DNA of 64,000 bases from Entophlyctis helioformis. Its lineage: Eukaryota; Chytridiomycota; Chytridiomycetes; Chytridiales; Chytriomycetaceae. Location: the NCBI GenBank assembly GCA_025526915.1, contig JAHLKH010000158.1:1-64000 (forward strand), given 5' to 3'. A program made the position numbers and the translations under genes. Under the pieces are notes generated by a model. The model was not told the DNA's origin. It searched no databases and worked only from the letters and a program-made list of their open reading frames with translations. Shown one piece after another: positions 1 through 11,959 of this stretch. Numbering within the stretch: position 1 is the stretch's first letter; each line of letters opens with the position of its first letter.

Positions 1-1087
1 CGATCCGCCGGGTCTTCGAGCAGATCAAGCGAGAGCGAGGCGGGCTGCTTTGCGAGGTGCAGGGAGGCAATCTCGGCAGACACGGTCAATGCAGCAATCT
101 CTTCGGGAGTGGCGAGCGTGGGCGGAGCCTTGCGCTTGCGGCGGATCTTGGACAGCCTGACCCGATCGCGGCCAGACGAGTGTTGTTGTACGGCAGGACA
201 AGACGGTGAAGGACAAGGCTCGTGTGTGAGTAGGGTTGCACATGGATGCACGCACAGATCTGCGCAGCCAACGTACTCTGAGGCAGTCTCGTCAATGTGC
301 TGCACGACATCGGCAGGCAGCTCGTCGACAGCAACGTCCATGTCGACATCGGCAGCGGTGTCTGGCACAGCAGCCGCCGAGGAAGCAGAAGCAGAAGCGC
401 CGGACGCCTGGGCCGCCGACACTCTGAAATGCGCGAGCTGCGAGCGGGCCTCGTCGCGCTCCTTGAGCAGCCGGCCAATGACACGCTTGGCGGCATCCAC
501 CTCGTACAGGGCCGTGGTGAGCTCGAGACGGACGGCGTGGTGCTGCTGCTTGAGCGTGTGGGTCTCGAGCATGACCGCGTCCCACTCGTTCTGCAGCGTG
601 AGCAGCAGGGTCGGGATGGACGTTGCGGCCGGCGGCCGAGGTCTGACAAACGCCGGCGCTGTTTGTGGTCGTTGTGGTTGTCGTCGTGGTTGTCGTGGTT
701 GCAGCAGTGGTCGTTCAAGGGTGGTGGTTGTCAGGACGACCGCCTTCAGCGAGCAGCTCTGTCACCACGGCAACGCAGGCGTGACTCACCCGACTTGACG
801 GCCACCAGGTCGTCCTCGGACAGCGGCTCGCCCGACACGGGGTCGGTGCCCCGCTCCGCCAGGTGCTTGAGAATCAGCCGCTTCTCGAACAGGTGGCCCG
901 ACTTGGCCGACACGACCGGCTCGTGCGGCGCCTCTCCAGAGACTGTCGGTGTGCGTGTGTGCGTGTGTGTGTGTGTGTCAGCCGTGTGTCTATGTGTGTG
1001 CCTATGTGTCTGTCTATGTCTGCACTGGCTGCCTATGTGCCTATGCCTGCACCACCACGACCACGACCACTCACTTGAACAAAACAT
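1..1087 (-). CDS. PRP19: Pre-mRNA-processing factor 19 (U-box E3 ligase), 5' part, truncated by window edge
   Basis: PRP19 is the U-box ubiquitin ligase scaffold of the spliceosomal NineTeen complex. Inferred exons are 1087-1075, 942-790, 658-277 and 156 to the window edge. The ATG at 1087-1085 gives MFCSISGEAPHEPVVS, continuing into the U-box with LFEKRLILKHL and DPVSGEPLSEDDL, which is close to the family consensus. Exon 3 carries the conserved PRP19 linker (ATSIPTLLLTLQNEWDAVMLE) and the helical region used for tetramer formation. Exon 4 contains LSKIRRKRKAPPTLATPEEI, expected just before the WD40 propeller. The propeller itself lies outside the window. Splice phases agree across all four exons. 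Intron 1 (943-1074) is rich in GT/TG repeats. Confidence 0.9.
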
Positions 1088-1550
1088 GGCGCAGATCGTC
1101 TCGAGATCGCTCGCTTGCCTCGAACAGGCGGACGGGCGGAACCGCAATGCCCACGAAATGCCTGCCCGTGCGATCTGCCCGCGTTGGCTGCGGCTGCGGC
1201 TGCACGCCAAACACGACACTGTCGCGCAGCTGTGCACAGACCTGCCACCACAGCTGCGATATCATCTGCCACGCCTGCCATGCTTGCTGCTGCTGCCTCT
1301 TCTAGGCCAGCGCCAGTTGCGCACGTGGCCTGAAGCGCGCTGCAGATCGGCGCTGTGGCTGTCGCTGCTTCTGCATGGCATCGCACGACACCAGAGCACG
1401 ACACGACACGACACGACACGACACGACACCAGAGCACGACGAGCGTGTCGAGCACAACTCTCCGGCTCCGCCAGCCAATCAGCGCGCTCTCTTGCTCACG
1501 TGGACCCACGTGTCCAAGCCTTGTGCCGATGCTGACAATCACTCGCGGCC
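1088..1550. promoter_or_regulatory. Divergent intergenic region between PRP19 and the dioxygenase gene
   Basis: No convincing gene is seen here. A pentanucleotide (ACACG)n satellite lies at about 1397-1432, bounded on both sides by an ACCAGAGCACGAC motif. A CCAAT box is at 1475-1479, and two CACGTG E-boxes spaced by four bases lie at 1497-1512, about 40-55 bp before the ATG at 1551. The two genes are transcribed away from each other, so this stretch probably serves as promoter for both. The transcription-factor assignment is not determined. Confidence 0.45.
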
Positions 1551-2590
1551 ATGCTCAGGATCGGCGGCATGGCCAGCAACAACGGCGACAGCAGCAGCGA
1601 CGAGCTGGACCTGTTTGCAGACCCCACACAAGAAGAGCTGGCAATCAATGCCCAGCGGCGTGCAGACTCGCTCGCTGCCCAGCAGGCTGCGAGATCGGCT
1701 CCAGCTCACACGACCGAGCAGCGCCGCCGTGCGTATCTGATGTCTGGCCCTGCCAAGCGAAACAAACTGCACTGGCTGCCGCATGTGTGGTCTGCAGACG
1801 AATGCGCCCGCATCGCACTCGCCGTCAACTCCCATACGGCGCCTGTGGCTGCATCTACATCTGCATCGCATGGCCACGGCCGGGCAGGTGGCCGTGATCC
1901 GAGCGGATGGACCACGGATCGGCACGACTCGTTTCCAACAACAGACGTGCCCGTGGCGGATCTGCAGCCCGACTTGGCCGCATTCATCGTGTCGTCGCTG
2001 ACCGACCGCGTTCTGGGCCCGGCAGCTGCTGCCACCGGCTTCCTGCCCTCGGACCTCGTCTTTCTGGATCTCTTTATCGGTGAGCAGCCCCCGTCTTTCT
2101 TGGCGGCCGATTGCAGGATGTGCACAATGTGTTGGTGTGCGATGCATGCAGCTCATGCAGCTGACAGTTCCGGCATGCGTCGACAGTGCTCTACGATGCA
2201 GACCACGGCGGCCAGCGATCGCTCGACGAGCACACAGACGGCTGTCTGCTGTCCTTTAACGTGCTCATCAACGCGCCGTCCGACTTTACTGGCGGCGGCA
2301 CGTTCTTTTCGTCGCTGCCGTCGTCGGGAGCAGCAGCGATGCCAGAGACACAGATGCCAGAGACGCAGACGCCAGCAATGCCCGTGCCGATGGGATACCT
2401 CGCGATGCTGGGCCAGGGCGACTGCGTGGTGCACGACTCCAAGCTGCCGCATGCGGGCCGCGAGGTGACACGCGGCAGGCGCATGATCTGCGTCGGCTTT
2501 GTGGAGAGCCGGCGGTCTGCGGCCGCAGCGGCAGCGTCGGGCAAGCGGCCCGTCGCCGACCTGCTGCGTCCCACGGCGCCTCGTCCATGA
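1551..2590 (+). CDS. Prolyl 4-hydroxylase-like 2-oxoglutarate/Fe(II) dioxygenase
   Basis: Two exons, 1551-2079 and 2187-2590, give about 310 residues. The intron starts GTGAGC and ends CGACAG, and the phase joins as LFIVLYDAD. The C-terminal half has the double-stranded beta-helix pattern of P4H-type oxygenases. LDEHTDG supplies the proximal His and Asp ligands (about H192 and D194). LPHAGREVTRGRRMI supplies the distal His (about H265) and the 2-oxoglutarate-binding Arg (about R275). The region GGGTFF between them is also typical. The N-terminal about 60 residues are polar and poorly conserved in character; a second in-frame ATG lies at 1569. The substrate is not known: relatives modify prolyl residues or other protein side chains. 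No signal peptide is apparent, so the protein is probably cytosolic or nuclear. Confidence 0.75.
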
Positions 2591-2667
2591 CAGCGCGATG
2601 CAATAAACCGCGCTTGCCCACGCTTGCCCACGCCTGCCAAAAGCTTGCTGCCACCCTCGCCACCGCC

Positions 2668-3154
2668 ATGCGCATGTCATCGCTGCTTCTGCTTGTTGCT
2701 CCGTTCGTCGCACGGGCTGCAGCCACCGCCGAGCACGCTGCGTCTGCGTCGCTCGACCGCTGTGAGTGCGGGCCGCTGCCTGTTGCCGCCTGCTGCCCAC
2801 TGCTGCCCACTGACCCATCGAGCCATCCGCCGACAGTCGGCACGTACCTCATCACCCTCAAGGAAGGCGTGCCCGAGTCCCGCGTGGCCGACGTCATCAA
2901 GGCCGTCGAGGCTGCCGGCGGCATCGTGCTCGAGCGCTACACGCTGATCCCCTGCATCAAGGCCGGTGAGTCTGCCGTGCCGTTGTGGTGGCCTTTGACC
3001 GCCGTGTGCACCCTTGCCCGTGCACTCCGCTGACACACACACAGAGCTGCCGATCCCGTACGTCGCGAAGCTGCAGGCCGCGTTTGCCTTTGCCGACGTC
3101 GAGGAGGACGGCGAGATGCACATTCTCAAGCGCAACGACCACATCCACACCTGA
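2668..3154 (+). CDS. Secreted I9-type proteinase inhibitor (Pbi2-like)
   Basis: Three exons (2668-2761, 2837-2965, 3045-3154) encode about 110 residues. The first exon gives a hydrophobic leader (SLLLLVAPFVARAAATA) consistent with a signal peptide. The mature part, GTYLITLKEGVPESRVADVI followed by a helix and ELPIPYVAKL and VEEDGEMHIL, matches the inhibitor I9 / subtilisin-propeptide fold seen in yeast Pbi2, a cytosolic and vacuolar proteinase-B inhibitor. There is no peptidase domain downstream, so it is a free-standing inhibitor rather than a zymogen propeptide. The leader, absent from yeast Pbi2, suggests action outside the cell or in the vacuole. Splice phases agree. The gene starts about 80 bp after the preceding stop codon on the same strand. 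Confidence 0.75.
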
Positions 3155-3273
3155 TCGGCTCCGCTGTGCTGCCTGCCCCTTGCCTGCACTGCCCTCATCC
3201 GACTCTTCTCTGTACACTCTTCATGAACGCTGTTGCACGTCATCCAGCAGCCATGTTTTCATTCCAGTCATCG

Positions 3274-3344
3274 TCAGTGGCCTTGCGGATGCATCAGCCC
3301 AGCGTCATGCTCGAGGCCGCCATGGTGGTACTGCTCGTGCTGTC

Positions 3345-3375
<31 letters not shown>

Positions 3376-6300
3376 GTGCGCAAGCGGGTGCTGCAACATC
3401 ACGGGATACGCAACCCCTTGCTGCACCATGTCGTGTCCATGCATGTAACCGTACGCGTACCCCTGCAGATCCGCATACGCATGCTGCTGCTGCTGCGGCT
3501 GCGGCTGCGACTGCGGCTGTCCCATCGCATCGCTCGGCCCAGCCAGCACCATGCGTCCATGTTCATCAAAGCCGGCCGTCTCGTATCCGTACGGCACGTG
3601 CGCGGCATGCTGGTAAAACGGATGCACAACAAGCGGGAACGGTGTGCCGTCCATGCCGACATCCGCACGGCCTGCCCCGGGCACACCCTGCAGGGCAGCG
3701 CCAGCCGCAGCAGCCTGTGCCTGCAGGTCGTGGCCGGCGTCGTCGGCACTACCGGGCGTGACGCCAATAGCAGCGAGGGCGATCGCAGCTGCGTGCGGAT
3801 CATAGCACGGACTGATGGCTCTGACCGTGTGTCGCTTGAGCGCGTCCTGCACACGCACGTGTGGTTTGTCAGTCGGCTGCCACGTCCCCATCCTCATGCC
3901 CATGCAGGCATCACGCGGAGCAGCAGGGCCACTCACCAGTCGAGCAAACGTCTTGTTGCATTTATGGCAATGGAACGGCTTGAGAACCGTGTGCAGCGAC
4001 CGCTGGTGCCGCCGCAGGTCATGCGACCGCTTGAACGACGCGTCGCACTCGTAGCAGTGGTAGTTGCGTGGATTGTGGGACTTCATGTGCGACCGCAGCT
4101 TGAGCCTGGATGCAAACAGCTTGTCGCAGTTGGGGTCCTTGCATGGGTACATCAGGCCGTTGGGTGTCTGCTTGCCGACCGCTGGCTGCCTGGTCGATCC
4201 GGGTTTGCCAGGGCTGCGTCGCAACGCATCTTCCTTGTCGTGCCCGTCGGCGTCGGCATCGGCGTCGCTGTCGGATCCGCCGTCCGTGTCGCCATGATCG
4301 CCGCCGGCTGCATTCTCAGTCTCGGCATGCGGCGGCAACGTCTGCTGCGTCACTGGCGGCGGTGCACCGTCCGTCTGGCTGTCTGCCGCCGGCTGAGATC
4401 CCTCGCCTGCCGGGCCAGAAGAGATGCCCAATCCAGAAATGCCCGTGGCGACACCGTCTGTGAGCTCGCTCACGCCCGAGTTGACGACAGACGACAGCGT
4501 GGAGCCGCTGCCGGCCGTCGGCGCGCCGTTGATATGCTCACCAGCAAGCCGCGACACGGCCGGATGGATTGCGCCACCAGGAGAAACCGACTTGTGTGCA
4601 GATCCCGCCGTGCGTTTCCTGCTCTTGGGCGTCAGGATCTTTGGCGTCAAAACCTTCCGGCCCTTCCGCAGTGCCTGTATCCGTTTCGCGTCTGGCAGCG
4701 TATTGCCGCCCGTCTGCTCATTCTGCTGTTGTTGCTGTTGCGCCAACTCGGCGCCAGCGACTTGCGGAAGCAACGGCCCGCTTTGATCCGACGGCCGATG
4801 TTGCCCATACGGCGCGCCAGCAACCTGCAGATTGTGTTGGAATGTCGGTATCCCGTGGATACCGAGTCCGGCGCTGAGCAGCGGGCCGAGGCCACCCGCG
4901 GCCATGGGATCATCCAAGTACGGCGACGACGCGAGTTCGGGTTGCGGCACAGACGCCTGGTGCGGGCTGGTATGCATATGCGGCGACGTGAGCAGCTCGA
5001 ATGCCGCGTGCTGGTGCGCATGGCCACCTTGGTTGTGGTGGAGGTCAGCGCTGGTTGTGCCGGCCGTGGCAGGCGGCGGGGACGACGCTTGCGGCTGCGT
5101 GGGCGAAAAGTAAAACAGGTTGCCGAGATTGATGTTGGTCATGTAGGCACTCGCTGCAGCGGCTGCAAGCGCAGAGGGAATCGCCGATGTCGGGATCGCG
5201 CTGGCTGGCAGCGACGAGCCGCCTGCAGTGTTGAGGAGCGTGGCCAGGTGCGGCAGCGGATGGCTGTGCACAGTCGGCGAGAATGCCGACATGGGCTGGT
5301 CCTGCGGCGCGAGATGCGTGACAATGCCCGTTGGGCTGGCCGCCATGTTGTGCAGGTCGGGCGACGCCTGGCTGGCATGGTGCGACGACGCAAACATGAG
5401 ACCAGCGTGCTGGTGCTGCTGGTGTGGATGTGGCTGTTGGTTTGCAGGCATCAGCAGGTGTTGCGGCTGGAGGTCCGACGCGTTGGCCGATGGCAGATTG
5501 AGGAGCGACCGCGTGGCTTCGTTGCCAGTCGGCGGTGCTGTTGGCGAAAACATAGGCTGCTGGGTATGTAGCATGGAGAGTCCGCTGCCGAGCTGCGGGT
5601 TAGCCATGGCAGCTATGGGGGACAGCGCCATGTTCGCGATCCCCGCATGCGGGTCAAACTGTGGCAATGCCGGGTGGTAGCCGTGCGGCGACTGCAGGTC
5701 TGCCGACTGAAGGTAGTGTTGCTGCAGATACAGCTGGTGCTGGTACTGATCGGCGGCCGACATCTGCTGCTGCTGCTGCTGCTGCTGATCGTGGCCAAGC
5801 TGGGATGGGTCTTGGTGGCTCTGCAGTTGATGGTGGGGATGCTGGCTCGGGTGGTGTTGGAACTGCATCATGGACGCGGCGGCTTCGGCTGTAACGGGCC
5901 GTTCTGGTGAGATGGGCGGCGACCTCAGCAGACCGGCAAGACCTTGATGGATGGGTTGCGGAGGCTGCTGCTGCGGCATGCTCTGGTGAATGTGTCGGTG
6001 ATCGTGCTGGTCCAAAGACAGACCCGGCTGTCCGCTCTGCTGAGCCATGGCGGGCTGCGATGCCATGCCGCTCGGGGCCATCGAGTTGGGCAGAAGGAGC
6101 CGGTGCCGCGTTGTGATCTGTGGCACGGCCAAGGACGACGGCGACTGGTCCTGCTGTCTCGCGTTCTTGATGCCGCCCGCCTTCTGGCCAGCAGCCGCGT
6201 CGGTGGTCTTCTTGGCCGCTGCCTGCTTCTTCTTGGACGGCGTGTCGGGAGCCTGCTGCTGGACGCCCGTCTCGGCTGGGCCGGGGAGGCTGGGTGCAGG

Positions 6301-6810
6301 CATGTACGCCATGGCCAGCGTGGGCGGCTTGCCGTGATCGCTTGCCGAGACTGTTGCCGACGTCGCGATGCCCATGGCAGCACCGGCAGCGCGGATGAGC
6401 TCGTTGGCAGAAATCGGCGACACGGGCGTGTGCATGCCGACCGTTCCCAGCGGGTTCGTGCCTGCCGGGCCCCTGGGTTGTGCACCAGCAGGCGCAGTCG
6501 CCTTCATGCCTGCACTCAGTTGTTGTTGCTGTTGTTGATGATCGCTCTGTTCTTGTTCGGGCTGCTGCTGTTTGTTGGCCGTGGCATACGCCTCGAACCG
6601 GCGTTGCATCATGAGTAGCGGTGCTGGCTCAGACTGCCCATTGTGCGATGGCTGCTGTTGTTGTTGCTGAGGGTGCTGCTGCTGCGGGTCGGACGGATTG
6701 CTTCGAGGCTCGGACGACTCCGAGTCAGCGACAGCCGCCCACAGGCTGCCGTCGACATCGCTTGCAAACAGGTCCTTGTCAGACTTGAGGAATTCGCTCA
6801 TGGCCTCCAT
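3274..6810 (-). CDS. Large polyQ C2H2 zinc-finger transcription factor
   Basis: Two exons (6810-3937 and 3846-3274) encode about 1,148 residues. Removing the 90-nt intron (donor GTGAGT, acceptor GTGCAG) restores a third finger broken in the unspliced reading. Three consecutive fingers are visible near the C-terminal third: YPCKDPNCDKLFASRLKLRSH, YHCYECDASFKRSHDLRRHQ and FHCHKCNKTFARLDALKRH. The last lacks a normally spaced second His and may be C2HC or degenerate. Long Gln/His/Pro-rich stretches precede the fingers, and a basic cluster (RKGRKVLTPKILTPKSRKR) is a likely nuclear signal. I chose the ATG at 6810 (MEAMSEFLKSDKDLF) over one 78 bp upstream because the upstream extension is Cys/Leu-rich and derived from a repeat. 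Target genes are unknown. Confidence 0.8.
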
Positions 6811-7537
6811 GGCAGTCGCTATTGGCGTGTTGGCGTGTTGGTCGTTGCTGGCACAGCCGAGTAAGCAGACAAGTAGGCAGGCAGACAAGTAGGCAGGCAG
6901 GCACAGGCGTGCACCCTTGGGTCAGATGGATCGATCTTGGCAGGGACGGAGGGCGGAGCGGGTGTGCACCAAAGCTTCAAGCAGGCGCACAGCACAGCAC
7001 GCCGGCAGTGGCCGCCACACCCATGACATCATTGCAGCCACTGGCGGACTGACCTGTAGGCTGAGCCACCGGATTGCCCCGATTCGGTCCTGATTGTGGC
7101 AGGGAGCCCCGCACAAGGGTGCACTTCGGGACGGAGTGGTGCCGGAAGTGACGCTGGGCGATGTTCGAGTCGAGGGCGGCCGCGGGTCGTCTGGTGGGTG
7201 CGGTCGCTGTGCTCGGACTGAGTGAGTGAATGGGCGGCTGGGCGGCTGGGCGGATGGGCGGATGGATGGATGGGTTGAAGCCAAACGGGGCCAAGAAACC
7301 TGCAAAGCATTCGGGCAGCCGGCCGTGGATGCAAGTGCTGCGGCCTTGATCACATGCCCGCGAGGATCTCATCCATTGAACGTTGGCATATCCACGCCTA
7401 ACACGCCTTACACGCCGTTGCGTTTATTGAACACTGGTGTTGTTGATACCGTTGCACACGCCGCTGCTTACAGTCTGCTACTTGACATACACGCTCACAA
7501 GCCGATCAATCGCCTGCATCGGCATCCGGCTCGACGG
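6811..7537. other. Intergenic region with short tandem repeats
   Basis: This separates the 5' end of the C2H2 gene from the 3' end of VPS51. It contains two copies of an AGACAAGTAGGCAGGC unit at about 6865-6903 and a GGGCGGCT/GGATGG minisatellite at about 7228-7272. It probably holds the C2H2 promoter. No further gene was recognised; the small open frames here are repetitive. Confidence 0.4.
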
Positions 7538-10500
7538 TCAGCAACCACGCAACCACACACGGCCATTTGGCAGCACGAACAGCAGCAAAGGGCTTACCAG
7601 CGAGTCCATGCCAACGGGATCCACACAGCGCTGGAACGCATTCTGCAGCGCCGTGTCGAGCATCGATCCAAGCAGCCGCTCATCGCCAACAAACGACCAG
7701 AACTGCGCGCGGATGTACGCCACGTCCACCTGGATCTGCTGGTACGCCGTCGTGCTCAGCACCATGTCGCGGATATGCTCAATAAAGCACTGTCATGCAG
7801 CCAGTGTGTCAGTCGCCATGACCAGAGGCACCAGCTTGCATGCCCATTTGCGCAAAACAGTCTGGCTTGCCTTGAGCGTCACTTTGGTCATGACAAGCAG
7901 CACAGCAGCGCGGCTGAGCTCGATGCGCGACGGCAGGTACTCGATGCGCTCCTGGAACAGCCGGTCAATGTCGTTGAGCAGCGCGTCAAACTGCCCGGCC
8001 CCGCCGCCAATGCCGAGCCCGGCGTTTCCACCGCTGCCAATGATGGTGCTCGCATTGCTGCTGGGCGGGTTGGACCGCATGGTGGATCCAAGCGACGGCA
8101 GAGTGGTTTGCGAGGTGGCCGCATGGCGCAGACTCGAGTGCCGCGCAAGCCCGGCCGCGCCGCTGCCAAGACCGCCGCCGCCACCGCCACCGCCAGACAT
8201 GCCAGGAACACCGAGACTCGCGGCGGTGCTGGGCGACACGAACATGGCCGATCCCGCCGACTTCATGCCCGGCGTCACATTCGTCGTCTTCATCCGCTTG
8301 GACAGATCCACTGCCATGACGAGCAGCTCGCGTGAGTCGGCATTGGACAGGCAGACAGACAGCCATCCATCCCAGCGTGCCAGGCACGGCACTTACTCGA
8401 TCGACGGCGCGGATCGCCTCCAGCGTCGTCATCAAAGCATTTCTTGACATCAGCATGCATGCGGTCAAACTCGCCGGCCAGATCCATCCACACTCTCGAC
8501 ACTTGCCGGATCGGCTCGGCATCACTGCCGCCGCCACCGCCACTGCCGCTACGGCCATACGGGACCAGCCCCTGCGCATACGTCCGCACAAGCCCAGTGG
8601 CATGGGCGACATTGACTTCCACGTAGCGCGTGAGCAGCTTCTGCGCAGTGATCTTGAACGACGCGGCAATGTCTTGTGCCTTGATCATCAGTTCGGCCTC
8701 GCCCGTCAAGCCTCCGCTGCCGATCATGCCGGGAGAGGCGTTGCCGCCTGGACCGCGGATCCTCGGCAGTCCACTACCGCCGCTGCTACTAGCCAGCTTG
8801 GTGGGCGATTCGGGCAGGAAGCTGCCGGCCATGGGAGTCTGCAGCGGGTCGGCTGCAAGAATGCGTTCGGCGTACATGGAGAATACAGACTCGACAGATC
8901 CCTTGGACCATTCGAGGGCGAGTCGTGAGAGGATGAGAATGTGCTGCGGCATGGGCTTGGACCCAGGCGTCTCGTTGTACGTGGCGCTCTAGTGGCCGGC
9001 CGTTATCGCAGGGTCAGCCGCAGCCATGGCAACCCCCCACAAAAATGACATGGAGCCTACCATCATGTCGTTGCCAATGTCGGTCCAGAATGCCAGCAAC
9101 GTGTCGCGGATGCGCTCGACAACGCCCTGGACATTGCCCATCTGCTGTGTCGACTCGGGCCTGACAAAGTTCTGTCATGTGTCCATGGTGTTTGGGTGAG
9201 TGCCGCCCGCCTTCTCAACCACCGTCATAACAAGTTGGTGCATACTTCGAGAATAGGAAGCGCGTGCGCAATGAGCGTCTCCTTGATCCAGCTGGTCAGC
9301 TGGCGGACAATCGTAAACACGTCCATGTCAGGGCCGACCTTGACCTCGCGCCATCTCGCTGCCATGCACACATACACACATCGTCAGACACAAAAGGCCA
9401 GGGCCATGCCGCCAAACCTCGTTTTACCAGAAAACTCTTGCTTGACTTTGCCAAAGACACCCGAGATGATGCGATGCAGGATCGACACGCGCATCTCAGC
9501 CACGCGCGTCTCCATGCGCGCGATGGTGCGCAGCGATCCAGCCTCGGCAATGTCGCGTCGCACAACTTGCAGGATGCTGACATACATGGTCGGCGACACT
9601 TGAGAGATATCGTCCTGCAGCACCACAGCCGCCAACGTCTGCTGTGTAAGTCTAGACTTTTGCTGAAGCGTTTGCCGATCCACAGACACTGAGCTTACCG
9701 GCAGCTGCAGCATCTTCTCAATGAACCCAAAGTACTTGTTGACCATGTCCTCGACCACACGCACAAGGTCGCCGCGGGCAACCCGGCGATCGTCGTCGCT
9801 CATGTTCTTGGCAAACAGATTCGCTTTGAGCGCGTCGATGCTCTTGATGGACGATGGCGACACGTTGCTGGGCGACCCGTCGCGCTGGCGCAGGAAATAC
9901 GCGTCGAAGCAGTCGGCAAAGGCAGCGAGCTCGGCCAGGTACACCTTGTTGAACTCGGCAACGCGTGTCGTGGCGGCGGTCTCGTCGATCGGGTCCGTGG
10001 TCATGGCTGCCGAAGATGCATGCCTGCGTTGTGATGATCGTTGGTGTCGCAGCGCCTCGGGTAGGGATGGATGCGGCAGCCGGTTCGTTGGCGCGGGAGC
10101 CTGTTGTGGATGGCGTGGCGGCAGCAGGCGATGCAGAAGCAGCAGTAGCAGCAGCCTTTTTGGCCGTCACGTTGCCAGACGAGTACATGTCGAGCAGTTT
10201 GTTGAGCTGCACAGACACACTGTTCATGGACGTGTTAGTTTGCGGCAGAGATGCGTGACTGGAGCCAACAGACGCACCGGAAGATGTACTCTTTGGCAAG
10301 CTCGAGCGGCGGCATAACAGCCAGACCGAGCATCAGCCCTACATTCTCAGAGATCTGCGGCACAGACGTCTGCCACAATGCAATCGCGCCAACCAGCCAA
10401 GTGTCAGTCGCACATTGCCCAGTTCACGCTGCCCAGCCATTATCGACTGCAGCGGACCTTGTCAGAGACCATCTTCTCGCGGACGCGCTTGCCAACGTCA

Positions 10501-11835
10501 AACATGATGCCGGCACACTCGTCCTCGATCTGCTTGAACGCAGGCACGTGATGGTAATGTGCAAGCAGCGCACTGGTCTTGGAGTAGAACAGAACCGCCT
10601 GGGCAAACTGCCGCTTCTTGGTGCATTCCAGCAGACGGTTGGGTAACTCGAACACAAAGTTGAGCTGTGAGGGGGGGTTGCCCATCGTCAGCAAGTGCGA
10701 CGAGATGGCAATCGCACAACAGAAGCCGGTACGGACGACGCACCTTTTTGATGAGGTTGTGGACGCCGCTCAGCTGGTGGATTTTGGCGCGCTGAGGAGC
10801 CAGCACCGAGTGCAGATCGTCTGCGGCTGCCGTGATGCTGGATATCTTGGTCTCGAGCAGCGCCATCTTGGCCGTCATTTCCTCTGCGTTGGATTTCATC
10901 TGCCGCGGGCCATGGATGGAACTGCGAGTCAGCACTGTGTATGCAGTGGTCGGCCAGCAAGACAAGACAGCAAGGCAGCGCACCATGCGGATCGTGTCGG
11001 TCGCGGCGATAAACTTGGAGTAGTTTTCGTACACGAGCGTCTTCATGTTGCCGTCCAGGTCCTTGATCTCTGCGATTGCCGCTCGTCAGCCCGCCGGCCC
11101 CATGCACGCACGATCGCATGCGCAGCGCAGCGAGGCCATCGGCAGCATGCAAACCCACCGGACACGAGCTGGTTGTCTCTGCGGATCAGCTCCTGCAGCG
11201 ACATCTCCTTGGTCATCTTGTTGAACGCCAGCTCGGCGTGGTACGCCTCCGTGTCTGATCGCGCATCGGTTGTGTGGCACAAGCATCGCAGCGGGTCAGC
11301 CATGCCATCCTCGCTCGCCCCGCCCGCATCACAACTGCCCGCTTTACAACTGCAGCCGCATCCAAAGCGCAACTCAACAACGCAACGCACCAATGTCGAG
11401 CGGATCGGCCCGGCGCAACGGCGACATCTTGAAGGAGAGCGGCGAAACGTCGTTGGACCCTGGCATGCTGCCACCACCGCCAACGCCGCCGCCGCCGCCT
11501 GCTGACGTCGTCGTCGTCGCCGAGGAGGCCGCCTCGCTGCCCCCGTCGTCCGCCATGCCGTAATAGTCTTTGAGCAGGTCGCGCCGACGCCTGGTCGCGG
11601 TGGGTCTGAGCGGCGAGCCGCCTGGCGACGAGCTGTCGCTGCTGCCAAGGTATCCGCCGGCGGGCTGCAGGGACGCGGCGCTGTGGTAGGCGTGCGGGTC
11701 GCTGCCGCTTGCGGCCGTGCCCGGGAAGCCCGACGCAGATCCGGTGGCAGACGACGGGCTCATGGGCGGCGAGAACGTCTGCGATGACGCCGACAGGCCC
11801 GAGGCCATGGCGGGCGATTGCGGACGTCGCGCCAT
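7538..11835 (-). CDS. VPS51: VPS51 homologue, GARP/EARP tethering complex subunit
   Basis: VPS51 links the GARP/EARP tether to SNAREs at the trans-Golgi network during retrograde transport from endosomes. The N-terminus has the family signature RRRRDLLKDYYG and DPLDIDTEAYHAELAFNKM. It is followed by the coiled coil LQELIRRDNQLVSEIKDLDG, NMKTLVYENYSKFI and the LPNRLLE...FAQAVLFYSKTSALLAHY segment. Resolved exons are 11835-11391, 11254-11159, 11069-10984, 10899-10744, 10664-10458, 10369-10278 and one starting at 10219. Further exons cover about 10004-9384 (with an in-frame intron near 9700-9640), 9360-9245, 9180-9000, 8990-8400, 8330-7800 and 7795-7538. The junction near 10200-10000 is uncertain. 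The Ala/Ser/Thr- and Gly-rich inserts are probably disordered. Confidence 0.85.
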
Positions 11836-11959
11836 TTGCTTGTTTGACGGGCAAGTCCGACGGGCAGGTCCGACGGGCAGATCTGCTGTACAAGAGGCCA
11901 ACAAGTGGCCAACAAGCAGCCAACAAGCGGTCGGCACGGAGCGCAGACGGCCGTGTACA
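11836..11959. repeat. Tandem repeats upstream of VPS51
   Basis: Two adjacent short tandem arrays fill the interval between VPS51 and the next gene. One has three copies of a unit like GTCCGACGGGCAG (about 11848-11880). The other has three copies of GGCCAACAAG(T/C) variants (about 11898-11931). They sit immediately before the VPS51 start and within the 3' flank of the G-patch gene. Confidence 0.6.

Noticed and set aside
3166..5571. Plus-strand 801-codon open frame
   Set aside because: It is the antisense shadow of the C2H2 gene; its Leu/Arg-rich composition reflects CAG/CTG repeats read in reverse.
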